Shown here: positions 47,801-58,639 of the stretch, in pieces
Numbering within the stretch: position 1 is the stretch's first letter
Layout of the letters: the number at the start of each line of letters is the position of its first letter
The notes under the pieces: generated by a model
Databases searched by the model: none
What the model saw: only the letters and a program-made list of their open reading frames with translations
What the model was told of the DNA's origin: nothing
DNA from: Beroe forskalii
Taxonomy: Eukaryota; Ctenophora; Nuda; Beroida; Beroidae
Direction of reading: 5' to 3'
DNA length: 64,000 nucleotides
NCBI GenBank assembly: GCA_011033025.1
Contig: WFMF01000049.1
Coordinates: 1-64,000 of the forward strand
Translations under genes and position numbers: made by a program

Positions 47801-49329
47801 ACCACGGCTAAGGCTGAATGTCACAATCTACTATAGCATTATCCTATATACTTTGGTATATCTTTAATCTGATGATAAGAGTTAAGTTCAAATTATTACC
47901 TCCGCTTATCAATTCTAGCATCACACCAAGCAAGAGATACATTCTTCTGATGTATGACGGCAACAATTCCGACTTGACACCACTTTCAACTTTTTACCAG
48001 TTCCAATTGACACCAGATGCAACTTGACACCAGATGCAACTTGACACCAGTTTCAAGTTATCACCAATTTGAACTTGACACCAGTTGCAACTTGACACGA
48101 AATTCAACTTACCACTTTCAACTTATTACTTGATCAAATTATAAATGAGCAATGCTAATGGTACGAGACCTGACTCAAAAGAAATAAGAAATTGCTGCTA
48201 ACCCCTGAGTTATAACTGAGACTGCTGTGAGACCTCTAATTATACGATGATCTCAATTATAACAGACTACAGCTATAATAAAGATTCTCTAAGAGCTTTT
48301 TGCATACCAATTTATATGCAAATCTGAGGGTCCAGTTTCTTTGTAAGATAGGGAAGATGTCGCTTATTAGTTATTGTTCGCCAATTTAAGACCGGTCAGC
48401 GTGAGCTTGATAGTGTTATAGTCTATAACATTGGGTATTCAGATTGTGACAGGCCACGCGACTCATGACTCCTCAGGTTATTGAATGCCGCCACATAATA
48501 CCTCTCTGTGAAGCAGATAACGAAACTCTCTCCCGTCTTATTGGGCAATTCCCCGCGTTTGAAGAGCATAGTCGAGTACTTCGACACTTGCTAAACTCAG
48601 TGTATTTATCGGATCAGATCAGATCAAAGTGTTGGGTCACGTGACCAAGCCGGCACTATTCAAATGCGTTGAGTATACACCCACTGCAACGGAAATTGTG
48701 CACAAGTTTTTAAAACAGAGACAGATTTTAAGTTATTTGCACAGATTCAAGCGATTGAAGCTTTGATGCACATGACTTACCTTATTGGCCTTTATTTAGC
48801 CGGCCTTTTTTTAACCGGCCCTCTGGACAAAAATCGAATCATATTCGAACCGTTTTAACCGGCCCCTTGGACAAAAATTTTCCTATTGGTTACCAGATCA
48901 ATGATTTTATACTCTAAAATGGCCACTAAAACCCATTTATACTTAATAAATTGCATCAAAAGACCCAAATACCGGTCTAATTTGATGATTTAGGGCATTA
49001 TCGTGTTAAATAATGACATTCAAGAGAATTTGACACTTTATTAGGCATGTCAAAAAAGTTTTCTTTGGCCTCAACTAATTGGCCTTTAATTTTACCGGGC
49101 CCAGTTTAACCGGCCTTTTTTTTAACCGGCCCTTTGGACAAAAATCTCAAAGTCGTTTTTGTCCTTAAGAGCCGGTTGAATAAAGGACAATAAGGTACTA
49201 CTGCAAGACCAAGTCCTGGAAACACTCTCCAGCCTGACACAGGACAGCGACACTGCGGATCCAAGGAGGGACAGGGCATCACACAAATTAACTCCGGATC
49301 CATGGCACACTAGAACATTGTCAGATGGG
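44817..49329 (+). CDS. NF2: Merlin/NF2-like protein, two exons before the C-terminal domain
   Basis: Exon 44817-44883 (acceptor ttgcccgcag, donor GAC/GTAAGT) joins the AG left by 27836 to give Arg, then LDDSVQSEEIKSHLNSLKSK, matching the merlin segment before its C-terminal domain. Exon 49195-49329 (acceptor ggacaataag, donor GATGGG/GTGAGA, phase 0 on both sides) encodes VLLQDQVLETLSSLTQDSDT then RRDRASHKLTPDPWHTRTL, a polar linker. The second exon is supported by phase, splice sites and codon pattern but not by family similarity. A longer version to a later GTGAGG donor would also keep phase. Confidence 0.7.
45401..47708 (-). CDS. Mosaic extracellular protein, downstream exons (WSC-like, PAN-like x2, beta-rich module)
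   Basis: Four exons, all entered in phase 1. 47708-47424 is WSC-like (WCKDRALSEGFQFFALQVGK, then GGTGGRWANSVYQLDC). 47111-46867 is PAN/Apple-like (GHCGKIRGGGCVEW, CREKCHEHPDCAFIF, and KYTCE in a second frame). 46632-46395 is another PAN-like module (PHCGKLWQGGC, then CRVRCRAYRGCAVFLVSD). 46021-45401 is a 207-residue unit starting ELRGCVVCSGGGCTEL, unassigned and probably beta-sandwich. The first and last have lengths divisible by three; the two PAN exons are off by one base (245 and 238 nt), each beside a run of A or G. Donors are GTAAGA, GTACCT, GTTCGT and GTAAGT. It is likely secreted or membrane-anchored and ligand-binding. It continues from 51565-53307. Confidence 0.75.
47790..48780. other. 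Spacer with a short TTGACACCAG minisatellite
   Basis: Around 47970-48115 an irregular array of ACTTGACACCAGTTGCAA (about 18 bp) carries the shared TGACACCA word. The rest is AT-rich merlin intron with no recognised gene. Confidence 0.6.
48780..49060. repeat. Diverged interspersed repeat, copy 1 (copy 2 at 51215-51500)
   Basis: TTTAGCCGGCC, GGACAAAAATCGAATCAT, TTGCATCAAAAGACC and TACCGGTCTAATTTGATGATT recur in the same order and orientation at 51215-51500 with many changes. The core TTTAACCGGCCCTTTGGACA is repeated again at about 49110-49140. It lies just upstream of a merlin exon. Confidence 0.7.
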
Positions 49330-50364
49330 GTGAGAACGGAAATTGGTTCCCTCTGCCGGGTCTGGCGGGTGAGGAAATTTGGTAATTTGTAATTGATCAA
49401 TGAGGTATTTCATACCTCAATATCTATGAATTCAAATATCAACACAATCGTGATAGAAAATAAAGACAAAGTGTTGTGAAGTGTGATTATAAAGGCACTT
49501 AAGTTATGGTAACAAAGAACTCCGATCTTAAAATATATAAAGCGGGGAATAATTGGAAGAAAAACGCCCGAAACAGTGACTATCAATAGAAGTTATTGAA
49601 GCAATGATATATCTATTGTGTACAAAAATTATCCGAAAGTTTCATTTCAGTATCTACTGAATGTCTTATTCATTCTTCACAAATCTTAGGGTATTATATC
49701 GGCAATCATTGAATTTAAATCTTAATCTTTGTCAATTGTTCACTGTCCGTTAGTAATGAATAATGTATATTGACATATTGTTGGGGGAAGCTAGCGAATC
49801 TCTCGTCTTCACTCTTCATTGCAAGTAGGAGTACGGCTAAAAGTTAAACACGTGACAATATGACATAATTTGGTCACGTGTTCAATCGTTTGACACTCGG
49901 CTCTGCGATGGTTCCTGTAAAGTTGTTCATTAGAAATAATTGTATACTAAACTTCCTATAAATTATGCTAGCCTCGCCAGAAAAATTACATGCTGTTTCT
50001 TAACCTCTGAATGGTTCAGAAATGACAATTGACACAGGCGTCGGGACTATACATAATACAATATTTTGCGGTGATCCTGAATTGTCCGCTTGTTCGCCAT
50101 TTCTACCTAAGTGTTGCTGATTTAGCTTTTACTTCATGGTACGGCTGGTATTTCAGAATGATTCTCATATTATTTCGATATGATGTCACGACGTTGTGTG
50201 AATGTAATATATGTTTGCTGGCCTTAGATAATTATAAAAGTCATAAAATTTGTCGGTGTGTTGAATGCATGAAGGATCTTAAATTGTAAACGAATTCCGG
50301 GCGCTTAGAATTTAACAGATAAAAATAATTATTCAGAAGTATGACGCGTACAACTACTACTTAC

Positions 50365-50449
50365 ACATAGAGATCAAGATGCCATTTTGCTCCGTTTGGG
50401 CCATGGAATCTCGACCTAAGATTATCCACACCGTCTGTGTTCCATGGGA
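50365..50449 (-). CDS. Possible small exon of the mosaic gene
   Basis: Minus-strand sequence after aaaatctgag reads PWNTDGVDNLRSRFHGPNGA then KWHLDLY and meets GTAAGT. Composition is strongly protein-like and entry is in phase 1 like its neighbours, but exit would be phase 2, which breaks the 1-1 rule. It is probably a real or relic exon; borders are uncertain. Confidence 0.3.
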
Positions 50450-51564
50450 CTCAGATTTTCTAATTCTGAAATTAAACCACAAATTATATTGATGTAAGGG
50501 TGAATACTTGAAGGAAAATCATCTATGGAAGATCTCTGGACTGGAATGCCCTTTTGAGATTATTGATAGCATTCTGCTTTGTTTTGACTTGTTTGTATTG
50601 CGCTAATAGTAGCATTATGCCCGCTATCAGCATTCTCTGGAAAAAAGAATTAAAAATTTGCAAATGAAATGCAGATACAAATTACAGCATCACTTAGGCA
50701 TTATGTTCTGATAGAAACATGAATACTCATCCTCTGAAGATTGTCATCATTGTCACTCTTGCTGTAATTCTTGAACCAATAAACCATGATATAAGACTGA
50801 TAAGATAAACAGGTCTGTGAGACAAGCTGCTGGTTGTCTGTGTTATCATTATTAAAAACTGCGGATTGGAACTGTGGACTGGAAACGTCCAGTGAATGTT
50901 AACTGTGCCAGTGGAAGGTGGAATGTGTAGTGCAGAATTAATATCCGATAGCGAAAATAATAGAACTGGGCAGAATTGAAATGGAAATTGAAATATTTAA
51001 GATTGTTTGGTTATCACATAATACAAAAGATTTCATATAATAGAGTTATAATAGATTAATTATAGTAAAACCTCCTAATATACTTATTACTACCCAATCA
51101 TTCTACCCGCAGCGTAATTGAACTGAAAATATCTGTGCCGTGAGATATTAATGTCCCTTGAGCATTAATATCCCGTTCTAATAATGCCCCTTGAGTTTGA
51201 TCAAACTATTCTGATTACCTTACCCAACGCTATTTAGCCGACCTTTTTAAATCAGCCTTTCTTTAAACGGCTCCAATGAACAAAAATTGAATCATTTTTG
51301 AACCATCTTAAGCACCGGCTCCTTGGACAACAATTTTCCAAGCAGTCACCAGATCAAGGATTCTATAATCTGGAGCAACCACCAAAACCCTTCCATACTC
51401 AATGAATTGCATCAAAAGACCGGAATCCCGGTCTCATGATTTAAGCCATCATCAGAGTTATATATTGACTTTCAGGTGAATTATAGGACATAGTTTAATA
51501 GAAATTTCATTTGACAAATCTGAGTTTTACCATGTGACATGACATTTGAACGGGCTTTTCATAC

Positions 51565-53307
51565 CTTTTTTAACCTGAGGTTCTGCATCATCTCGTGTTG
51601 AGCAGACATCGTAAGGACAACCCTGATAAGCTTCATTTTTGCAGCAGATACTGTCGATACTGATGGGTCCCCCGTCACATGCTTCACCCACTCTTTCCTG
51701 GGTGTTCTCTAACCCATAACTGCAGCAAAACCTCCCTTGGTAGAATGCCCAAGGGTAATCCTCCGGACATTCCCCTGAAACTATATCAATGGAGCTAGAC
51801 TTGATATATTTTAATTGACAGAAATACAGAAATACCCCCTGCCCCCTGAGGAATATCATCTACGTGTGCCACATGCACAGAGTTCCCAATCATTTCCCTC
51901 CTCTTACTGGACTGATATAGGCGCGTGTATATGACAGTTTTGTGGAATCTGGGATCCATTACCCAAAAGTCACGACCTGGCCCATTTCCTATCACATTTA
52001 TCGTTACCTGTATTCCTTGTTATTTTGTAGTAAATTTTCTCTGGAGGAACTTTGTAGATGTTACTCAACTTCAGAAACACCTTGACATTCTTTACTTTCA
52101 CGGATTCCATGTCTGTGAACTGGCTGCAACTGTCGTGGAAGGATTGTAGCGGTGAACCATTTACAGAAAAAACCGACTCCGTGGTCATGTCCCAGGTTAT
52201 CATGAAAAGGCCGTTTTTCGATACTAGCGCACTGGAAATGCAAGCTGTGTTATCATCCAGTTTGAACGATATCACAAGTTCATTATTGTAATATTTTATG
52301 CGCATCAAGGCCCTTGTTTCCACGGCATCTTGAAACGTCGTATCGACACTGAAATCATCGCCTTCCATTGCTGTCGACTGGATTTTGTACTGCACAGTAT
52401 CTGATGCAGGGTCGAATGTTTCAAGTGGAATTACAGGTTCTTTTACTTCCTTCCAGTCACCTGGGATCAATGGTTTTGATTATTGATTTTTTGCATCATA
52501 TATTACACATGTTATTGAGTTATCAACACGGAGAAGTTGAGTAGTGGTACTGGTTACAAGACTGAAATTCAAATTCTGTTACGATATGCAATGATGCCGT
52601 TAATGTTCGGAACCATTTGCAGTTCGGAACCATTTGCAGTTTGCACTTTGCACCTATACCGCTTCCATGGTTAAAAAGTTAACGCTAGTTTCATGGCTAT
52701 CTATCCTTGATCGGACGTTTGATAGCTATTTTTAGTTTTTTAGAGGAAGAAGCTTAAACGAGAAGTATTTTCATCAGATGCTTTCTGAAATTGTTGACAT
52801 TAAATCAGTGAATTCTAATGCTTTTGTTCAATTCATAATTCCGTGGTGTATTCATTTTTCTGGTCAGTAAGCTTCATGAAAATTAGAAATCATTTCAATC
52901 CATGTATTCATGTATTCGTATTATGCTGATTGCTGATTGTTAAGTTTTCAATTTGTTTCCCTTCTTATCAGTTTATCATCTGTTTACTATTTAGCTAACT
53001 TCAACAATAAGTGATGTTTCTCGAATTGTGGCAATCATGATATCATTACCTGTACATGTGTGAACAGAATAACTGATTGTAGATACAAGTAAAACGCCCG
53101 TTGTGCACTCCCAGAGCCCTTCTTTCTTGGCAAAGTAACATTTCTTTGACACAGAATCAAACAGGAAAAATTCGCATCCGTCCAAGTCTTGACACCGCCC
53201 TATGCATTGATTTGCTGATTGCACCGTCATCTGATCTTCCAAAGCACGTAGTGCACGTCTTTCATCAAATTCCAGACATCCTCCTCTCCAAAGCTCACCA
53301 CAATGTC
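51565..53307 (-). CDS. Mosaic extracellular protein, upstream exons (PAN-like, beta-rich, Cys-rich)
   Basis: Three symmetrical phase 1-1 exons. 53307-53050 (86 codons) is PAN/Apple-like: GHCGELWRGGCLEF, NQCIGRCQDLDGCEFFLFD, KKCYFAKKEGLWEC and a closing TISYSVHTC. 52460-52008 (151 codons) is an unassigned, probably beta-sandwich module (DWKEVKEPVIPLETFDPASD ... KVFLKLSNIYKVPPEKIYYK). 51774-51565 (70 codons) is Cys-rich (GECPEDYPWAF, FCCSYG, SIDSICCKNEAYQGCPYDVC) with the spacing of small extracellular eight-cysteine-like modules. Donors are GTAATG, GTAACG and GTATGA. The 5' end with a signal peptide was not found; it would lie beyond the minisatellite that begins at this first acceptor. The gene is antisense within merlin introns. 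Confidence 0.75.
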
Positions 53308-55071
53308 CTGGGATCGGAGTGCACTAAATTAGAACCTAACAAAGCTCACCACAATGTCCTGGGATCGGAGTGCACTAAATTAGAACCTAACAAAGCTCAC
53401 CACAATGTCCTGGGATCGTTTAGAACCTAACAAAGCTCACCACAATGTCCTGGGTTTGGGGTACACTAAATTAGAACCTAACAAAGCTCACCACAATGTC
53501 CTGGGTTTGGGGTGCACTAAATTAGAACCTAACAAAGCTCTACAATGTCCTGGGTTTTGGGGTTCACAATGTCCTGGGTTTGTCCTGGGTTTGGGGTTCA
53601 CTAAATTATAACCTAACAAAGCTCACCACAATGTCCTGGGTTTGGGGTTCACTAAATTATAACCTAACAAAGCTCACCACAATGTCCTGGGTTTGGGGTT
53701 CACTAAATTAGAACCTAACAAAGCTCACCACAATGTCCTGGGATCGGAGTGCACTAAATTAGAACCTAACAAAGCTCACCACAATGTCCTGGGTTTGGGG
53801 TGCACTAAATTAGAACCTAACAAAGCTCACCACAATGTCCTGGGTTTGGGAGCACTAAATTAGAACCTAACAAAGCTCACCACAATGTCCTGGGTTTGGG
53901 GTGTACTAAATTAGAACCTAACAAAGCTCACCACAATGTCCTGGGTTTGGGGTTCAGTAAATAAGAACCTAACAAAGCTCACCACAATGTCCTGGGTTTG
54001 GGGTGCACTAAATTAGAACCTAACAAAGCTCACCACAATGTCCTGGGTTTGGGGTGCACTAAATTAGAACCTAACAAAGCTCACCACAATGTCCTGGGTT
54101 TGGGGTGCACTAAATTAGAACCTAACAAAGCTCACCACAATGTCCTGGGTTTGGGGTGCACTAAATTAGAACCTAACAAAGCTCACCACAATGTCCTGGG
54201 TTTGGGGTGTACTAAATTAGAACCTAACAAAGCTCACCACAATGTCCTGGGTTTGGGGTGCACTAAATTAGAACCTAACAAAGCTCACCACAATGTCCTG
54301 GGTTTGGGGTGCACTAAATTAGAACCTAACAAAGCTCACCACAATGTCCTGGGTTTGGGGAGCACTAAATTAGAACCTAACAAAGCTCACCACAATGTCC
54401 TGGGATCGGAGTGCACTAAATTAGAACCTAACAAAGCTCACCACAATGTCCTGGGTTTGGGGTGTACTAAATTAGAACCTAACAAAGCTCACCACAATGT
54501 CCTGGGTTTGGGTGCACTAAATTAGAACCTAACAAAGCTCACCACAATGTCCTGGGTTTGGGGTACACTAAATTAGAACCTAAAAAAGCGCACCACAATG
54601 TCCTGGGTTTGGGGTGTACTAAATTAGAACCTAACAAAGCTCACCACAATGTCCTGGGTTTGGAGTGCACTAAATTAGAACCTAACAAAGCTCACCACAA
54701 TGTCCTGGGTTTGGGGTGCACTAAATTAGAACCTAACAAAGCTCACCACAATGTCCTGGGTTTGGGGTGCAGTAAATAAGAACCTAACAAAGCTCACCAC
54801 AATGTCCTGGGTTTGGGGTGTACTAAATTAGAACCTAACAAAGCTCACCACAATGTCCTGGGTTTGGAGTGCACTAAATTAGAACCTAACAAAGCTCACC
54901 ACAATGTCCTGGGTTTGGGGTGCACTAAATTAGAACCTAACAAAGCTCACCACAATGTCCTGGGTTTGGGGTTCAGTAAATTAGAACCTAACAAAGCTCA
55001 CCACAATGTCCTGGGTTTGGGGTGCACTAAATTAGAACCTAACAAAGCTCACCACAATGTCCTGGGTTTGA
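53288..55071. repeat. 51-bp minisatellite built from a PAN-exon splice acceptor
   Basis: About 35 copies of a 51-bp unit (CACAATGTCCTGGGTTTGGG ... AACCTAACAAAGCTC). On the minus strand every unit reads CCAAACCCAG/GACATTGTGGTGAGCTTT, which is the acceptor and first 18 bases of the PAN exon at 53307. The array therefore arose by amplification of that intron-exon junction. Because 51 is a multiple of three, the plus strand shows long frames of KAHHNVLGLGCTKLEPN repeats; these are not taken as genes. Confidence 0.95.
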
Positions 55072-55220
55072 GTCGTAACAAACTAAAACTAGAGTTTCCA
55101 CATAAACCTCATGGATTTCCGGGCGATGAAATGACTAACTTGGTAAATTGGTATTCCCAATTTCCTATCATAGCTGTAAGTTTGTAAATAATTTTTATAA
55201 AATGTTAAAAATGTGATAAC

Positions 55221-55457
55221 ATGTACCTTCCGAATCCACTGTTGCCAGTAGAAGTGAAGCCAGGCAAGTCAGTTCACGTAGCATCATCATATCTTCCCGG
55301 ATCTAGCCTACATGAGCGCGGGAACCTGAACGACAAGGAAATATTGAGCTATTTGAGGCGGGGCATCGAATTTATGGGGGCCCCTCACGCAAAAGGTTAC
55401 GTCACAAAAGCGCTATATCCACGTGTGATAATGACGTCATCTTCCTACGAATATTAG
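55221..55457 (+). CDS. Small open frame (78 codons) with a nearby poly(A) signal
   Basis: ATG 55221 opens MYLPNPLLPVEVKPGKSVHV ... RGNLNDKEILSYLRRGIEFM ... VIMTSSSYEY-stop. Composition is protein-like and an AATAAA follows at 55537. Just upstream (55073-55167) another plus-strand frame (LEFPHKPHGFPGDEMTNLVN) ends at a possible donor ATAGCT/GTAAGT and might be a first exon. No domain recognised. It is an unknown small gene or a relic. Confidence 0.35.
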   Translation: MYLPNPLLPVEVKPGKSVHVASSYLPGSSLHERGNLNDKEILSYLRRGIEFMGAPHAKGYVTKALYPRVIMTSSSYEY

Positions 55458-55536
55458 TCTTGCATATCATTAACTCGCTCAGACGAATCCTACTTAAGCA
55501 ACCGGGAGGGTGTTAGCCGACTGCTGGTGTGATTTG

Positions 55537-55542
55537 AATAAA
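55537..55542 (+). promoter_or_regulatory. Poly(A) signal AATAAA after the 55.2 kb frame
   Basis: An exact AATAAA lies 80 bases after the stop of the 78-codon frame. It may also be chance in AT-rich DNA. Confidence 0.35.
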
Positions 55543-56074
55543 GATGAACCGGGTTATGCGGATATAAAGCAAGTTTTGATCATTACTCTCTCCCCCTGGG
55601 ATCGCCCTGCTAAGTTCTTCCTTTGTTAAATCGGGGATGAAATCACGATAGCAAGCAGCAGCTTTGATTATTCAAGAAAGCCGAGAGAATGGGAATTAAA
55701 ATATGGTGATAGGTAAATGACGGATCGTGAACCCATTAGAGGCACACGTTCAGGAGTCTCCTGCAGTGAGCAGTGTGAGTTGGCGCCTGCAGTCTGAAGC
55801 TGCTTTAAGCTGGGTAATGCTGCTATCTCAGAGGGGTAGCATTGAATTCATTGAGGGATGATAAACGTTGTCTGACCCATTATATTATGCTTTAAAGGGG
55901 GCCAGACAATGTCTGACAAGATCAACGAGAAGCAGGCTAAATGAACTTTGAAGTTTGAAACAGTAACACCGGACTAATAGCACTATGGTGACACAGATCC
56001 GTCAACAATATGAAATATATTCTTAAGTTAATTTTAATTCAAATAGAATTTATAACTTGAAGTAAAAGCAGTAT

Positions 56075-57302
56075 AAAAATTTTGTGGAACTGTGCCATGG
56101 CATAAATCCGCCATGGCACAAATTAAGGTCATATGAAAATATACCAATGACCCCCTACTGACCCCCTGCTGACCCCCTACTGACCCCCTGCTGACCCCCT
56201 ACTGAACCCCTTCTGACCCCCTACTGACCCCCCTGGAACCCCTGCTGACCCCTGGTGAACCCCTACTGACCCCTGCTGACCCCCCCTACTGACCCTACTG
56301 ACCCCCTGCTGACCCCCTATTGACCCCCTGGTGAACCCCTACTGACCCCCTGGTGAACCCCTACTGACTACTTTCTGATCATTGTTTCAATTCTTATCAT
56401 GAGTGATTTTTAACATCTAAAAGCACTTGAAATTTCACTTTGCCTTATCACAAAGTGATTTAGGCAAATTGTGACCAGTCGACCGATGCACCCTCAACAC
56501 ACCAAAATACCATAAACACACCCTACATGTTAATAAGTATGCTATGTTAGTATTTTAGCTATATTAGTTGTGTTAGTTATGTTTGCCATAACTGAAATAA
56601 ATAACATGTCAAGCGTAATGATAAGGCAAAAGTGAAATTCAAAGTGCTTTAGATGTTAAAATCACTCATGATAAGAATTGAAACAATGATCAGAAAGTAG
56701 TCAGTAGGGGTTCACCAGGGGGTCAGTAGGGGTTCAGCAGGGGGTCAGTGGGGGTCAGTAGGGGTTCACCAGGGGGTCAGTAGGGGTTCACCAGGGGGTC
56801 AGTAGGGGTTCAGTAGGGGGTCAGCAGGGGGTCAGTAGGGGGTCAGCAGGGGGTCATTGGTATAGTTTCATACGACCCAAATTAAAACTGATTTCAATTT
56901 GAAATCAATTCGAAAATGTTATTCTTGACATCAATTTCAAATTGATAATGATTTCAATTCCAAATTAAAATCGATTTCGAATTGATTACAATTCGCATGG
57001 ACGAGCTCTTTGTTTATGCGATTTTTAGCTCAACGTTTTCAAATCATTCTCAACCTAATTTCGAAATAGTATCAATTTTGAGGTGATGTTGATTTCATTG
57101 ATTAATATTCCATTGATTAATATTGATTTTGATACTAATAATTTCGTTTTGATCTTAATTTCGAATTGATATTTATTTCGAATTGAAATAAAATCAAGAT
57201 AAGTTTGAAAATCAAACTTATTCGAGTTGATTTCAAATTAACATCAAGTTTTTGACAATTTGGCGGATTTATGCCATGGTACAGTTCCGCCACGAAATTT
57301 TC
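56075..57302. mobile_element. 1.2 kb TIR element with inverted 12-bp minisatellites
   Basis: The ends GGAACTGTGCCATGGCATAA and (reverse complement of the right end) GGAACTGTACCATGGCATAA are inverted at about 56085 and 57285 and extend outward through AAAATTT-G-GTGG to flanking TA. Inside, CTGACCCCCTA repeats (56146-56370) are mirrored by TAGGGGGTCAG repeats (56700-56862), with matching TCATGAGTGATTTTTAACATC/complement segments between. The right part (56880-57250) is AATTTCGAATTGAT-rich. No transposase; a mariner-type TA target is possible. Confidence 0.75.
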
Positions 57303-57966
57303 GTAATTCAATTATTATACAATTTTGAAAAATGTACTAAAGAGTCCTTCCCAGATGTAAATAGAAGAATATTGAACTGATCAGAGCCGTGATGAATATT
57401 CATAATTTCCTATCAATTCCTCTCCCTTAGACTTAGAGCTTTAAATTAATTCCTTGGGTTTATCTAGATTATATAATTTCGTCTCCTTTGATAAATGGTA
57501 CCATTCACACACTAATCACTAATGACCATTAATACCGACTATCATCGCATTGTGAACCTTCACATCATGAATATTCTCCCCTGATCAAGACAGCCGTTTA
57601 AACTCCGACTCGATCATCTCTAACATGAGAGTTAGAATATGCCTGTATGGTAATGATGCTGGGCGGAGACCACATACAATTACATAATGGCCCTCTTGTC
57701 TGATCCTAATACTATACTCATCGAGTGTTATATCAATTAATAATGCCTTCTCACTTTTCGAGCTGTGCAACCACCTCGACTGCGTCTCGGCAGTAATGTG
57801 CACAGAGTGAAAATGAATTAATTTGTTATAGGCCTTCTGACGACAGCTGTGTTCAAGTGAGCAGACCTTTAATTTCAAATAGTGCACTGGTGCACAGTAC
57901 ATGTGAAAACAAATAAATTCATAAAAATTGGTGCTAGCTGTTCTAGTTTTGCATCTCTCAAATAAG

Positions 57967-58426
57967 AACCTAAATCCTGACCCTTTATATACCATATTCC
58001 CTGTCATCAGTAGTTTGACCCCCCTCCCCTTGGACGCCCTGAAAGTAGACAGGAAGTGTGACTCTGTGGAGTACCTGGATGAGGACAAGTATCAGACCCT
58101 GCGACGGGTAAAGCAATACCTTGCATTTTGTGAAGCAATACCTTGCAATTTGTAAAGCAATATACATTTTACTTGTTGCTTTTTATATTATTTCAAAAGC
58201 TTAACTATTCAGTATTTTGGAGCAGACACAGACAACGCCTTTGAGTCCTATTTAGTACTGTTTTTACATTCGCTGCAATTTCTAATCTTTTGCTAGGAAC
58301 TTTTTTGGGGTTTCCTTATTTTTTTAGTACTAGTAGCGAAAATGAATAAAAGCATGTAGATTTTACTTTTTTCAGATCACAGCCGGTGAAACACGGTCCA
58401 GGATTGCATTCTTCCACTCGCTGTAA
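57967..58426 (+). CDS. NF2: Merlin/NF2-like protein, C-terminal exons and stop
   Basis: Exon 57967-58107 ends SVEYLDEDKYQTLRR with donor CGACGG/GTAAAG. Exon 58376-58426 (acceptor acttttttcag) encodes ITAGETRSRIAFFHSL-stop. This is the C-terminal ERM-association domain: DKYQTLRR matches ERM DKYKTLRQ, and SRIAFFHSL matches the merlin ending SRVAFFEEL better than the ezrin ending. The start of the first exon is chosen for phase 0 after caaataag; it could begin 45-50 bases later if another exon precedes it. The actin-binding ERM tail is absent, as in merlin. Confidence 0.85.
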
Positions 58427-58624
58427 GTGTATACCCCTGCGCTCGAAAGTAGGCTGAATCCCTTATAAACCCTGGCATTGAAGTGACTTTCAAAACGACA
58501 TTTATGAGCAAACTCGGGTGGTAAAAGATCTTAATTTAGATCAAAACTGACTATATATTTAACATACCTGGTATCATAGTTTGTATTTTATTTTTATGTG
58601 CAATTGACGTGTAAATTATGGTTT

Positions 58625-58630
58625 AATAAA
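58625..58630 (+). promoter_or_regulatory. Poly(A) signal AATAAA of the merlin gene
   Basis: AATAAA lies about 200 bases after the merlin stop codon, on the coding strand, with no gene between. It is the likely 3' end signal. Confidence 0.55.
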
Positions 58631-58639
58631 ATCGTGTTA

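Noticed and set aside
53101-55187. Long plus-strand frames of 17-residue repeats (KAHHNVLGLGCTKLEPN)
   Set aside because: They follow from a 51-bp tandem unit being a multiple of three; the unit is explained as an amplified minus-strand splice junction.
57585-58088. A 167-codon minus-strand frame
   Set aside because: It overlaps the merlin C-terminal exon antisense and has no recognisable domain; only its last third looks at all protein-like.
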